Below, one piece after another: positions 1-8,588 of a stretch of 64,000 bases of DNA. Below the pieces are notes generated by a model. The model saw only the letters and a program-made list of their open reading frames with translations, ran no database searches and had not been told where the DNA came from. Numbering within the stretch: position 1 is the stretch's first letter; the number at the start of each line of letters is the position of its first letter. The position numbers and the translations under genes were made by a program. Origin of the DNA: Calothrix sp. PCC 7716 (GTDB taxonomy: Bacteria; Cyanobacteriota; Cyanobacteriia; Cyanobacteriales; Nostocaceae); the NCBI RefSeq assembly GCF_019977735.1, contig NZ_AP025018.1:8188580-8252579 (forward strand), in the 5' to 3' direction.

Positions 1-17
1 CAGCCTCATAATATGAC

Positions 18-47
18 TGTAGAGACGTTACATGTAACGTCTCTACA
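18..47. repeat. 30-bp perfect palindrome, GTAGAGACG family
   Basis: A perfect palindrome with arms TGTAGAGACGTTACA. It lies just beyond the 3' end of the minus-strand gene at 72-569 and could act as a hairpin there. Diverged relatives lie near 15618-15647, 28889-28916 and 30095-30125, all with the outer block GTAGAGACG / CGTCTCTAC. It is a dispersed intergenic palindrome of the REP/MITE kind. Confidence 0.8.
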
Positions 48-71
48 TTAAATATGGTTGTGATTTTGAAT

Positions 72-569
72 TTATACTAAACCTTTCTGGCGCCAGCACC
101 ACCCAAATATTAAACCAAGTGCTGTCAATTTAAATGCTTCAAAACTCCAGTATAAGCCATGTAGCAAATTCATTGATGCTGGAACTTCAGACGCTGAGTC
201 AAATAAGTTTAAATCTATCCCTGTGGCGCACATTTGTGGTGTTAAGAAATATGTAAATGCCAAGGATATACTGAAGAGTGTGACAGCTAAAGCAGCTACA
301 CCACCATGCCAACGTAGTTGAGTTCTTGATAAAGCGAGAACGCTAGTTAGAACTGCACCAGCAGATAATAATTCAATGCGGTTAAAATTCCAAAAAATTG
401 AATAACCTGCGGAAGCAAAACTATCCAGGTTCATCATCCCGGAAAAATACATGCTAGGCATAATTACCCAGTCGATAAGCAAACTAGCACTTAACCAGAA
501 ACCTAGAGTTAAAGTCAACATTGTGTGCCAAACCGGGCGTTTTACTTCAACGTTAGAAATAGCATTCAT
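72..569 (-). CDS. Hypothetical four-helix membrane protein
   Basis: 165 residues. Four hydrophobic segments are visible, at roughly residues 13-40, 65-85, 90-112 and 135-158, so this is an integral membrane protein. The second half contains short polar loops and the segment FLTPQM. I recognise no catalytic motif and no named family with certainty; similar small membrane proteins are common in cyanobacteria. It stands alone: about 295 bases of featureless AT-rich DNA separate it from the next gene, and a perfect palindrome lies just downstream. Function unknown. Confidence 0.75.
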   Translation of the reverse strand: MNAISNVEVKRPVWHTMLTLTLGFWLSASLLIDWVIMPSMYFSGMMNLDSFASAGYSIFWNFNRIELLSAGAVLTSVLALSRTQLRWHGGVAALAVTLFSISLAFTYFLTPQMCATGIDLNLFDSASEVPASMNLLHGLYWSFEAFKLTALGLIFGWCWRQKGLV

Positions 570-864
570 AGAATAATTGCCTGTATATATAGTTCTAGTT
601 TGTACCTAACAAAGTAACTTTGACAACAGATGGCAATTAACCTTTACAAAGTAGCTAAATTTTTATAAGTATTTACGCTTATTCGGTGTCTCAAACCCTT
701 TGTATATCTGAAGTTTTCATTAACTAAGAATTGTTAAGCTTTCTTTGGCTGATTAATGCTAATCTATAGCCTTGCGTGCATGTGTGAGCATAGGTAAGCC
801 ATTTTGAGGACGGGTGTTAAAATTAAATATTGGATGCAATTGATAATCAGAAAGTGGTGTTAAT

Positions 865-2001
865 TTAAAGCGTTTTAGGGATAGTTCCTTCGACACCTTC
901 AACATACCAGTCCATTGCTAATTGTGCTTTATCATCGAGTATTTTTCCTGTTGGAACTCGCACGACTCCCTTTTGGTCTTTAATGGGTCCCTCGAAAGGA
1001 TGAGCAATTCCTTGAATTATTTCGTTGCGTTTTTGATTAACTAAATTTTGTATATCTGGAGGAATTACTGCGTTCATTGGTGATATATCAACCATTCCTT
1101 GTGCGATTCCATACCAAATATTCTCTGGTTTCCATGTTTTTTCAATTACTGCTATGGCTCTTTCGGTATAAAATTTACCCCATTGATTAATCGCTGATGC
1201 TAAATGTGCTTTTGGTGCGAACTTGCTCATGTCGGTATTGTAGCCAAACGCATAAATTCCTTTTTCTTCAGCAAATTGAAGTATTGCGGCAGAGTCGGTG
1301 TGTTGTGCTAAGATATCGGCGCCAGAGTTTACCAAAGATATAGCAGTTTCGCGTTCTAAAGTTGGGTCGTATAAAGTTTTTACCCATGCTACCCGTACTT
1401 TGGCTTTTGGGTTTGTTAATCTTGCACCTTGGGTAAATGCACCAATTCCCCGAATTACTTCTGGTGTTGACTCGGCGGCAATAAAACCAATAATATTCGA
1501 TTTGGTCATTTTACCAGCAATTATGCCAGTTAAATATCTCGATTCTTCAAAGCGACCGATATAAGTACCAACATTTGCCGCACGTTGAAAACCAGTACAG
1601 TGTTCAAAAGCAACTTGAGGAAAATAAGAAGCAACTTTAATAGTGGGGTTCATATAACCAGACGAAGTTGTAAAAATCAACTCATGACCGTCAAGCGCTA
1701 ATTGTCGAATCACCTTAAGAGCATCTGCACCATCGTTAACGTTTTCAATAAAAGTTGTTTTTACTTTCTCTTTGAGATTTGCCTCCATTTCTCTACGTCC
1801 TAAATCATGTGCGTAAGTCCACCCCATATCCCCTACTGGTTCAGAATAAACAAATCCAACCTTTAAGGGTTGACTAAGAGAAACTGGTGAAGCTTGAACT
1901 GTCGGTTTAATTGTAGGAGTACTTTTTCTACCTCCACAACTAGTTAACGTCATCCCAGCACCTGTTAAAGTTAAATATTGAATAAGCTTTCGACGTTCCA
2001 T
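865..2001 (-). CDS. BMP-family substrate-binding lipoprotein
   Basis: Periplasmic binding protein of the BMP/Med family (PF02608), whose members bind nucleosides or related ligands for ABC importers. I place the start at the ATG at 2001 rather than at 2058, because that gives a clean export signal: MERRK twin-arginine-like start, hydrophobic stretch, then lipobox LTSC. The family-type fold follows (VGFVYSEPVGDMGWTYAH near the N terminus; repeated domains to about residue 375). It is the last gene of a minus-strand group after the amidase (2875) and TauE permease (2065). No ABC permease or ATPase lies nearby, so it is an orphan binding protein. Ligand unknown; an amide- or urea-like compound would fit the neighbours but is inference. 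Confidence 0.85.
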   Translation of the reverse strand: MERRKLIQYLTLTGAGMTLTSCGGRKSTPTIKPTVQASPVSLSQPLKVGFVYSEPVGDMGWTYAHDLGRREMEANLKEKVKTTFIENVNDGADALKVIRQLALDGHELIFTTSSGYMNPTIKVASYFPQVAFEHCTGFQRAANVGTYIGRFEESRYLTGIIAGKMTKSNIIGFIAAESTPEVIRGIGAFTQGARLTNPKAKVRVAWVKTLYDPTLERETAISLVNSGADILAQHTDSAAILQFAEEKGIYAFGYNTDMSKFAPKAHLASAINQWGKFYTERAIAVIEKTWKPENIWYGIAQGMVDISPMNAVIPPDIQNLVNQKRNEIIQGIAHPFEGPIKDQKGVVRVPTGKILDDKAQLAMDWYVEGVEGTIPKTL

Positions 2002-2064
2002 ATCAATAAGCAAAAAATATAAGGTTTTTTGCTTGATTGTAGCTTTTATCGTCCGCAATCACCT

Positions 2065-2841
2065 TTACATACGTGAAAATGCTTGCCAAGCTTGCCAGAA
2101 TATATATATAGATAAAACACCTAGTAGTGTCCGAAATGCTAAACTGACGATATGGTCGGGTAACTTCGGTAAAAAACGAGTACTAATTTGGGCGCCTATC
2201 AATCCACCTATACCTAATATCAATCCTACTGTCCACGAAATATTACCTTTAGCTGCATGTCCAATAGTAGCAGAAACAGCGGTAATCATTATCACGCCTA
2301 AACTTGTTTGAATTGCGACTTTAATTGTTTCACTTAGTAACAAAATTTGCAGTGGTACCATAATTACACCACCACCAACACCAAATAATCCAGCTAGTAC
2401 TCCAGCGGCGCCACCTGTAAAAAGTCTTGCCAGAACAGGGTTGAAGTTATTACTCTTTTCGGCTTCACTATTAGTAAGTTGTTTACGTAATTGTACTAAA
2501 TAGATATTAAGTAAAAGTAATAATGCAAACGCTACTAATAAAACATACGAAGGGACACGAGTAGCAAGTTCTGCTCCTAATTGTGCAGTAATAACCGCAG
2601 GCAATCCTAAATATATAACTCGCTTAAAACTTAAATAGCCCATACGCCAATTTTGGATACTTCCAGAAATAGCGGTAATAACTATAGAAAAACTGCTAGT
2701 AGCAACAGCTTGAAGCGGCGTATATCCTAATGCTACCTGTAACGGTACTAAAACAGTACCGCCACCAATACCCAAAAATCCAGCGAGAATTCCAGATACT
2801 AAACCACCGATAGCTAGCAATATTAATTTTGATGTATCCAT
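2065..2841 (-). CDS. TauE/SafE-family membrane permease
   Basis: Sulfite exporter TauE/SafE family (PF01925). Eight or so membrane helices are arranged as two similar halves, each opening with the family glycine-rich motif: GFLGIGGGTVLVP near residue 25 and GLFGVGGGVIMVP near residue 160. I prefer the ATG at 2841 (MDTSK...) over the upstream one at 2865. It lies 33 bases behind the amidase gene and 63 bases before the BMP gene, so the three look co-transcribed. The family moves small anions such as sulfite, sulfoacetate or taurine-derived products; the substrate here is unknown. Confidence 0.9.
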   Translation of the reverse strand: MDTSKLILLAIGGLVSGILAGFLGIGGGTVLVPLQVALGYTPLQAVATSSFSIVITAISGSIQNWRMGYLSFKRVIYLGLPAVITAQLGAELATRVPSYVLLVAFALLLLLNIYLVQLRKQLTNSEAEKSNNFNPVLARLFTGGAAGVLAGLFGVGGGVIMVPLQILLLSETIKVAIQTSLGVIMITAVSATIGHAAKGNISWTVGLILGIGGLIGAQISTRFLPKLPDHIVSLAFRTLLGVLSIYIFWQAWQAFSRM

Positions 2842-2874
2842 ATATAGAACGCAAGGGAAGTGCAAAATTCAAGC

Positions 2875-3837
2875 TTACAATACATTCTTTGGTAAAATAG
2901 ACTTAGGCAGCATCCCATGTACACCCTTTTGTGGGCTATTTACCACTTGGCTAATGCGAAAATTTACAGCCAAACTACACAGCACATAAGCATCTTCGGC
3001 TGATATACCAACAAAGCGTTCTAGAAAATCAATCATATTGGAAACGGCATTTTCTAAAGCCTCATCAAGGGTATTCCCAAAACCCATCGTTATAATATCA
3101 GTTGGCGTATCAGCGATTGGCGCCTTCAAATGCAAATCTTTACGAACTTTTAGCTTAATAGTACCATTCATCGAAGTTTCAATCGCCGTCACATTAACTT
3201 CGCCATCACCTTGTGCAGAATGGCCATCACCTATAGAGAATAAGGCACCAGGTACAAACACAGGTAGAAATATACGGGCGCCAGCTTGAAGTTCACGATT
3301 ATCGATATTACCACCATAATATCCAGGTGGTATCGAAGAACGATGTTCATCATGAGTTGCCACACCCAAAATGCCGAAAAAAGGCGTAATAGGTATTTTA
3401 ATACCTGACCCCTTCGGAAACTCCGCAACATTATTATCTAAATCCAAATCAATAAATCGTAGGGCAGGTTGTGTAAACTTTTGTGGCAAGGCGCCCCATC
3501 CACTACGAATAGCATTAAAACCAACAGGTAAACGCGGAGAAATCGAGTGTAACTCAACTTCTAAAACATCTCCCGGTTCTGCACCCTTTACATAAATAGG
3601 GCCAGTTAGTAAATGTGGACCTTTCTCAACTCTACGTTCAGGCGCCAAATTTTGACAAATATCTAGGAATTCAGGAGTTAGAAATGATGGTGGCGCCTTC
3701 TCATACACGTAAAATCCACTATAAGTCTCAACTTCTACAATATCACCCGAATCAACTTGCAGTGCAGGTGGTAGTAAATGCGAGAAACCACCTAGATGCA
3801 CGGTTTTTTTTGTAGCCTTTAAAATATGATAAACCAT
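2875..3837 (-). CDS. Acetamidase/formamidase family amidohydrolase
   Basis: 320 residues, the usual size of the FmdA/AmdA family (PF03069), zinc-dependent enzymes that hydrolyse formamide or acetamide to ammonia and the acid. Family signatures are present: LTGPIYVKGAEPGDVLEV (about 77-94), a THDEH block (about 161-165), and FSIGDGHSAQGDGEV (about 201-215) with metal-ligand-type Asp/His residues. It heads the minus-strand group amidase-TauE-BMP, and urease accessory genes follow about 1.6 kb further along the window. A role in releasing ammonia from short amides is likely; the exact substrate cannot be read from sequence. Confidence 0.9.
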   Translation of the reverse strand: MVYHILKATKKTVHLGGFSHLLPPALQVDSGDIVEVETYSGFYVYEKAPPSFLTPEFLDICQNLAPERRVEKGPHLLTGPIYVKGAEPGDVLEVELHSISPRLPVGFNAIRSGWGALPQKFTQPALRFIDLDLDNNVAEFPKGSGIKIPITPFFGILGVATHDEHRSSIPPGYYGGNIDNRELQAGARIFLPVFVPGALFSIGDGHSAQGDGEVNVTAIETSMNGTIKLKVRKDLHLKAPIADTPTDIITMGFGNTLDEALENAVSNMIDFLERFVGISAEDAYVLCSLAVNFRISQVVNSPQKGVHGMLPKSILPKNVL

Positions 3838-4148
3838 TTGATCATGAAAGATTATGTATCTATTCTGACATGTATAGGCACCGTTATCAAGAAGTTCAAG
3901 TATATGTTATTAGGGACTTCCAAAAATTTAATTCTCATTCTTGTGGAATGGGCATCCTTGCCCGTTCAAAATTCAGGATGCTTAGGATGCCTACCCCGCT
4001 CATATAATTTTGGATATTTTTTTATTTGGAGGTCTCTTAATAAGACATAAAATAATATTCATCGAATCAGACATACAAAAAATATTATCTCAGCTTAATA
4101 TTTGACTAATTAATAGTAACTTGTGTATTTTCTCTATCTAAAATATAA
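3838..4148. other. Gene-free stretch with repeat fragments
   Basis: No convincing gene. Around 3908-3925 there is AGGGACTTCCA, the arm of the inverted repeat seen intact at 60335-60381, and around 3945-3975 a copy of the repeat whose core reads GGGCATCCTTGCCC, related to copies at 42303, 54883 and 62345. The remainder is AT-rich without recognisable structure. Confidence 0.6.
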
Positions 4149-4177
4149 TAAAAAAGAGAGGTTATACCCTCTCTATT
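4147..4177 (+). terminator. Hairpin before the small ORF
   Basis: Stem AGAGAGG / CCTCTCT around loop TTATA, preceded by an A-run and followed by ATTTGTG. It lies about 35 bases upstream of the small ORF at 4212. The U-tract is weak on the plus strand, but the preceding A-run would give a good U-tract on the minus strand. Attenuator or simple terminator are both possible. Confidence 0.5.
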
Positions 4178-4211
4178 TGTGTAGTTTAAAAATAATTAAG
4201 GAGGTGACTAA

Positions 4212-4280
4212 ATGCCTGAAAACGGTAATGGCAATGGTCGTAGAAGATTGTTTGACCCATTGTTAACACTAATAGCCTAG
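4212..4280 (+). CDS. 22-residue small ORF with near-ideal Shine-Dalgarno site
   Basis: The ORF reads MPENGNGNGRRRLFDPLLTL then IA and stop. Upstream, TAAGGAGGTGA at 4197-4207 is complementary to the whole anti-Shine-Dalgarno end of 16S rRNA, five bases before the ATG; no other gene in this window has such a site. The peptide has an N-terminal Gly/Asn part, a triple Arg and a hydrophobic tail. The stop codon sits in a possible hairpin (ATAGCC at 4272 with GGCTAT at 4297). It could be a genuine small protein, a leader peptide for 4332-4649, or a peptide signal. It lacks the RGSGR motif of PatS. No family recognised. Confidence 0.55.
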   Translation: MPENGNGNGRRRLFDPLLTLIA

Positions 4281-4331
4281 GCAGCGCTTTGCTTGGGCTA
4301 TCTATATATTAACCTTTACAATTTATATTAT

Positions 4332-4649
4332 ATGTCAAATATTGATAGTTGTTTTATTACGCCTGCCCATATATTCTTGGTAAAGAAACGTCAAAACTGG
4401 GAATTTGTGCATGGTGAGGTTTTTTGGAACCCTCTAAATTTACCCGACCTCTCTCTAGAAGACACTTTTAGTATGTTTGGCACTTCTATAGTGAAGGTGA
4501 CTGCAAAACTACTGCAAATCAACGATGGTCAGCCAGGTTACTATTTAGCCGATATCGCAGAAAAAAAATATTATTACTGCAGTGAAAACCTTGAGGATAT
4601 CCGGACAAAGTTAAGAGAACTGGGAATTGGTAAGCTTGAGCCACATTAA
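4332..4649 (+). CDS. Hypothetical protein
   Basis: 105 residues from the ATG at 4332 (MSNIDSCF...). An in-frame ATG at 4293 exists, but the region between reads like untranslated AT-rich DNA. The protein is soluble, with a central FWNPLNLPDLSLEDTFSMFG block and a Tyr-rich KYYYCSEN segment before a charged C-terminal helix. It follows the 22-codon ORF by about 50 bases on the same strand and may share its transcript. No family or function recognised. Confidence 0.6.
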   Translation: MSNIDSCFITPAHIFLVKKRQNWEFVHGEVFWNPLNLPDLSLEDTFSMFGTSIVKVTAKLLQINDGQPGYYLADIAEKKYYYCSENLEDIRTKLRELGIGKLEPH

Positions 4650-4732
4650 TTTTTTTAGTAGCATCACGTTCTATGCCACTTAAACAAAGGCGCCTAGATA
4701 AGGTATCAAATCAATTTTATTAATTACCAGTC
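4650..4732 (-). pseudogene. Degenerate ureG fragment
   Basis: Plus-strand sequence here matches an internal part of ureG at about 5498-5572 over some 80 bases with scattered changes. Shared blocks include AGCATCACGTTC, TTAA, GGCGCC and CAAATCAATTTTATTAATTA. It keeps no open frame and starts and stops abruptly, so it is a relic of a partial duplication of the gene lying 770 bases away. Confidence 0.7.
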
Positions 4733-4745
4733 ATTATAATCGTAG

Positions 4746-5123
4746 TTAAGGCGCCTCTACAGCATGAAAGATAATTCTTTCTTCAGATTGACTAAACTCG
4801 ATGTTGAATTTATCGAATACAACTTCACGACCGAGTAATAGTTGGGCAGCACCTGTATCAGTTTGTAACCATGCGACAGGTGCAACAAATTGTTTTTCAT
4901 TAATAGTCATTTGAATATCACGTAGAACATACTCGACTTGTCCACCAATAGTTTCTGCAACTAGTTTATGCTCAGAATCAGCCAAAGCATATCCTAACTC
5001 TTCGCCTGTTTTATACGGAATTAAACTAAGTTCGGCGCCACTATCTACCAACATCATAACATCCATTACTTTATCACCATGCTGGAGCCGTACTTGATAA
5101 TTTGGTTGCCAATCATGTCGCAC
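4746..5123 (-). CDS. Retropepsin-like aspartic protease domain protein
   Basis: About 125 residues with the single-domain retropepsin-like signature: MLVDSGAELSLIP near residues 25-37 carries the catalytic D-S-G triad, and LLLGREVVFDKFNI near residues 95-108 matches the second conserved Leu-Gly-Arg block. Such domains work as dimers. The usable start is the GTG at 5123, but the reading frame stays open upstream to a stop at 5277-5279 and encodes a plausible folded extension (...AEASEQKFVIYFVPRSAG) without any ATG. Either an unusual start is used, or the gene has lost its 5' end. A role in proteolysis is likely from the family; targets are unknown. Confidence 0.65.
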   Translation of the reverse strand: MRHDWQPNYQVRLQHGDKVMDVMMLVDSGAELSLIPYKTGEELGYALADSEHKLVAETIGGQVEYVLRDIQMTINEKQFVAPVAWLQTDTGAAQLLLGREVVFDKFNIEFSQSEERIIFHAVEAP

Positions 5124-5403
5124 TACTGCGCGAAAGCGAATTGGAAGTATTTGAACTGAACCTGCAGAACGAGGAACAAAATAAATAACAAACTTTTGTT
5201 CCGAAGCTTCTGCTATATTTAAAACTTCTCGTAAATCTTCGCTATGAGCAATGATACCATTTTTAATGGATTTAAGCTATTAGCCTATGGTTTGCAACCA
5301 TAAGCAGGTGTGAATTTTAAATTAAAATGTTAGTAAATCAACATGATATATTGTAAAATGGATATAATATGTTGGGTTCCGCAAAGCCTCCACCCAACCT
5401 ACT

Positions 5404-6000
5404 TTAATCTCCAACATGTGATGAGACAAAGTTGATTACATCATGTAAACCATGTTGAGTTTTTAAATTTGTAAATATAAAAGGTTTATTTCCGCGCATT
5501 TTTAGAGCATCACGTTCCATTATATTTAAGTCGGCGCCAACATAAGGTGCCAAATCAATTTTATTAATTACTAGCAAATCCGACTTAGTAATACCTGGGC
5601 CACCTTTACGGGGAATTTTATCACCAGCGGCAACGTCAATGACATAAATAGTTAAATCGACTAATTCGGGACTAAAGGTAGCTGCTAAATTATCTCCACC
5701 GCTTTCTAAAAAGACTAAATCTAAATTTTCAAAGCGTGTTTCTAACTGTTCTATAGCTGCTAAATTCATCGAAGCATCCTCACGAATAGCAGTATGAGGA
5801 CATCCACCAGTTTCTACACCTAAAATACGGTCTTTTGACAGTGCTTGCGACCGAACTAAAAACTGCGCGTCTTCTTGGGTATATATATCGTTTGTAACTA
5901 CAGCTAAATTATACTCGTCGCGCATTGCCTTACACAGTGCATCGACTAACGCGGTTTTTCCTGAACCCACTGGCCCTGCAACCCCAACTCTAAAAGTCAT
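5404..6000 (-). CDS. ureG: Urease accessory GTPase UreG
   Basis: SIMIBI-class GTPase that supplies nickel to apo-urease together with UreE, UreF and UreD. Length 198 is typical. The P-loop GPVGSGKT lies at residues 9-16, the invariant metal-binding Cys-Pro-His at 67-69, the switch region ESGGDNLAA near 99-107 and the guanine-specificity motif NKID near 146-149. It is the third gene of ureE-ureF-ureG, 12 bases behind ureF. Structural ureABC and ureD are not in the window. An 80-bp relic of this gene lies at 4650-4732. Confidence 0.98.
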   Translation of the reverse strand: MTFRVGVAGPVGSGKTALVDALCKAMRDEYNLAVVTNDIYTQEDAQFLVRSQALSKDRILGVETGGCPHTAIREDASMNLAAIEQLETRFENLDLVFLESGGDNLAATFSPELVDLTIYVIDVAAGDKIPRKGGPGITKSDLLVINKIDLAPYVGADLNIMERDALKMRGNKPFIFTNLKTQHGLHDVINFVSSHVGD

Positions 6001-6012
6001 AATTATAATAAT

Positions 6013-6699
6013 CTAACTTCTAAATAATCTTGTATATAGTGTCTCATGCTGCATACTAGCTAGGGATACACCCCAACTGCAACAACTCAAGTCATCGTCT
6101 TCTAACTTTAATACTTCTTCAACCGCACTCGTTAAAAATGGTTGTAAATTTAATAATAGTTGCTGACCTGTAGTTTGCCCTAAAGGAATTAGTTTAACTC
6201 CAGCAGTTACCAAGTTACTTACCCAGCTATGCAAATATCCAAGTAATGCTGCTTTCATATCCACATGCCAATATGCTGTAGCAATACCAAACGCTACCGC
6301 ATAATTACATCTGGCACCAACTTTATCACTAATTATCTTAATATCTGGCTGAAGCTTTTCGAGTAATTGAATTAACGACCGTCCCATCTGCAAACTACTA
6401 TTGCGTAACTCTTCAGTTTCTCGCACTGCTGTTAACCACATATTCCAGCGTGTGAGTGCTTCAAAGTCTTGATTTGACAATGCTTGATATACACGTACTA
6501 TTACTGCTGCTTCTAAACGAATGGCGCCATACTTTAATTCAGATGTTAGCCAGTGCATGAGAGTATCATGAGATAAAATCACACCATGTTCGGTCAGAGT
6601 CTCCAAACCTTCTGAATAACTATATGCACCAACAGGTAAACCAGGACTAGCAAGCTGTAACAACCAAAGAAGATTATTATTCGTGATGATGGTGTCCAT
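6013..6699 (-). CDS. ureF: Urease accessory protein UreF
   Basis: Cytosolic all-helical chaperone that joins UreD and UreG in the urease nickel-insertion complex. The family opening [21 protein letters not shown] is clear near residues 13-33, and length (about 228) is normal. I choose the ATG at 6699 over the GTG at 6705. The first 23 bases overlap the end of ureE, in another frame, which implies translational coupling. The overlap covers the codons for the UreE histidine tail. Confidence 0.96.
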   Translation of the reverse strand: MDTIITNNNLLWLLQLASPGLPVGAYSYSEGLETLTEHGVILSHDTLMHWLTSELKYGAIRLEAAVIVRVYQALSNQDFEALTRWNMWLTAVRETEELRNSSLQMGRSLIQLLEKLQPDIKIISDKVGARCNYAVAFGIATAYWHVDMKAALLGYLHSWVSNLVTAGVKLIPLGQTTGQQLLLNLQPFLTSAVEEVLKLEDDDLSCCSWGVSLASMQHETLYTRLFRS

Positions 6700-7120
6700 A
6701 AGCACCAGTTTCTGGATAAAATGTTGAGATTTCAGATTTTACGTGTAATCCCAAGTGTTCAAGCATTGATTGTAAAACACTATCAGGCGCCAGTCGTAAA
6801 TACTGAGGTGTAATTTCAACGTGTACATGACGATTACCTAAATGATAAGCTGCGCGGAGTAAATCTATCTCATGATGCGCCGTAACTGTAATAACAGCTT
6901 CAGGTTTCGCAACAATTCTGACTCTGATTTCATTAGTTTCATCAAGTAAAATATCACCATCCTGTAACACAGTTCCGCGCGGTAAACGTAAAAACACAGT
7001 TTTACCATCTTCTGTCTCAAAACGGTGACGACTGCGAGTACGGTCTTCTGCTGTCAGCGCTAGTGTTAGAGTTACTACCGCATCTGGGTTCGGTGGTAGG
7101 CGCCGGATAACTGTTAACAT
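6677..7120 (-). CDS. ureE: Urease accessory nickel-binding protein UreE
   Basis: Nickel metallochaperone that hands Ni(II) to the UreG complex. 147 residues: an N-terminal beta domain ([18 protein letters not shown], about 18-35) and a ferredoxin-like metal domain with [14 protein letters not shown] near residues 90-103, where the conserved histidines sit. The tail ends YGHHHHE, a short extra nickel-binding sequence. First gene of the ureEFG group; its start lies 24 bases from the divergently transcribed DUF3598 gene at 7145, so the promoters must overlap. Confidence 0.97.
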   Translation of the reverse strand: MLTVIRRLPPNPDAVVTLTLALTAEDRTRSRHRFETEDGKTVFLRLPRGTVLQDGDILLDETNEIRVRIVAKPEAVITVTAHHEIDLLRAAYHLGNRHVHVEITPQYLRLAPDSVLQSMLEHLGLHVKSEISTFYPETGAYGHHHHE

Positions 7121-7144
7121 TTTTACATATTTCGAGGTTTAAAC

Positions 7145-7933
7145 ATGATTATTACAGATTTACGAGAGAAAAACTGGAATAATTTCTTTGCACACCATTT
7201 ACAAGACTGGCAAGGTGTTTGTACAAAGTATTCACCTCAAGGCGAAATGTTTGAATATTTTGAAAGTTTGAGAAGTTTTCGTGGCAACGAAGAACAAACT
7301 CAGGTAATTCAAAACAACGAATATAAATACCCTGACGGTAAAATAGTTGAGAAAACATGGCAAATTAATAAAGAACCAAATAACTTAGCTGATGGTTTAT
7401 GTCACGAAGCAATTCCATCGATGCGAACCCTGTTTTTTGAGCAAGGCGCCGCAGTATGGTTTAAAAAGGAATTTGAAGTAGGGGTTAATTTTGCAGTTGA
7501 ATTATTGTTGAAAGTAGAGAATGGTCGTAATAGTGTAACAACACACTATGATGGTGAAGGCAGTTTAATTAGAACAGTATGTATTCGCGAAGACATTAAT
7601 GGTTCGCAGATTCAGCAATGGACAGATGAAATGAATTTATGCGCCGAAAGGGATTTTGCAGGTAATTGGCAAGGCACTTCAATCACAATGTCACCAGATT
7701 TACAGGTTTCAGATTCAGTAAAAACGCAGTTGCATTTTCCTATCGAAGGTAATAAAAACTTCTTTTTCCCCAGCAGAATTTCCGTAAGCTGTCCTGGTCG
7801 AATAACTCCCGAAAACAAGTTTACTATCATTGCTAATTGTTTTATCACAGCATCGCGCTTACAACAACTTGCATTTAACTATGATGATAACGGCGCCTTC
7901 TCTAACGTGAAACTAGAATTATTCTCACTTTAA
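7145..7933 (+). CDS. DUF3598 family protein
   Basis: 262 residues resembling the cyanobacterial DUF3598 family, which has a calycin/lipocalin-like beta-barrel prediction. Typical traits: N-terminal NWNNFFAHHLQDWQG, later YKYPDGKIVEKTWQI, and a C-terminal strand-rich half ending VKLELFSL. The family occurs almost only in cyanobacteria and plants; function is not established, though the fold suggests binding of a small hydrophobic ligand. It is divergent from ureE with just 24 bases between the start codons. Confidence 0.8.
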   Translation: MIITDLREKNWNNFFAHHLQDWQGVCTKYSPQGEMFEYFESLRSFRGNEEQTQVIQNNEYKYPDGKIVEKTWQINKEPNNLADGLCHEAIPSMRTLFFEQGAAVWFKKEFEVGVNFAVELLLKVENGRNSVTTHYDGEGSLIRTVCIREDINGSQIQQWTDEMNLCAERDFAGNWQGTSITMSPDLQVSDSVKTQLHFPIEGNKNFFFPSRISVSCPGRITPENKFTIIANCFITASRLQQLAFNYDDNGAFSNVKLELFSL

Positions 7934-8037
7934 AAACTCTTTCTCTGTGTCCTCTGCGTCTCCGTGGTAAAAAATAAAGACATAAAGAGCGCAGAGGAAA
8001 ATTTGTCAATAAAAATTAATAAGAAAGTTGCGAAATA
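7934..8037. repeat. Dispersed repeat of the CTCTGTGTCC...CTCTGCG type
   Basis: The core near 7938-7970 reads CTCTGTGTCCTCTGCGTCTC and is followed by CGTGGTAAAAA; a partial inverted copy (GAGCGCAGAGGAAA) lies near 7987-8001. Looser copies occur near 13455-13510, 15676-15710 and 44135-44167. This is a simple intergenic repeat common in filamentous cyanobacteria. Confidence 0.6.
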
Positions 8038-8580
8038 ATGCTGCTTATTAGTGTAGATGAGCTTATCTTTGAAGCAGTAATAGTAATATTTATGCGCGCA
8101 CACGGTATTTACGCAAACGCATTTAATATCGGTCAAAACCGTTGCCACTGGGGATTTTTCACCGAATGCGAACAACCAGAAGATGAAAAAGGACTGCACG
8201 CACCAAAAAATACTCTTTTGCCACCTGAAGAGTTAGCAAAACTCCCCGATACCATCCGTCAAACCATTGAAATGACACCGCAAGAAAACATAGTTTGTCG
8301 CTACTCCTATGACATCAACCCCATGCAGCACATAGTTGCTGACCGAGTAATAATATTAGGAGATGCAGCACACGCAAAAAGTCCATCAAGAGCGCAAGGA
8401 ATGAGTAGTGGACTAGAAGATGCCGTAATATTTACAAACTACCTAACATCATCAACAACGATTGACGAAGCACTAGCAATATTTGAACAAGAGCGTTTGC
8501 CAATCATACACGAATTGCAGCGAACCAGCCGAGAAATGAGCCAAAAAACAGGACGCACCAAAAAACTTCAAACAGTCTAA
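8038..8580 (+). pseudogene. FAD-dependent monooxygenase, C-terminal remnant
   Basis: The frame encodes only the last part of a PF01494-type flavin monooxygenase: the C-terminal FAD-contact motif DRVIILGDAAHAKSPSRAQG and the following GLEDAV helix are intact. The N-terminal GxGxxG dinucleotide fold and the middle of the enzyme (normally about 200 residues more) are missing. A repeat ends right where the homology begins (about 8035), which suggests that a repeat-associated deletion removed the front. The first residues read from the ATG at 8038 may not be original coding sequence. It is unlikely to be active. Confidence 0.75.
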
Positions 8581-8588
8581 TAACACAC

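Noticed and set aside
4212-4280. PatS-like heterocyst inhibitor peptide
   Set aside because: The peptide lacks RGSGR or HGTGR; only a loose GNGRRR resemblance exists.
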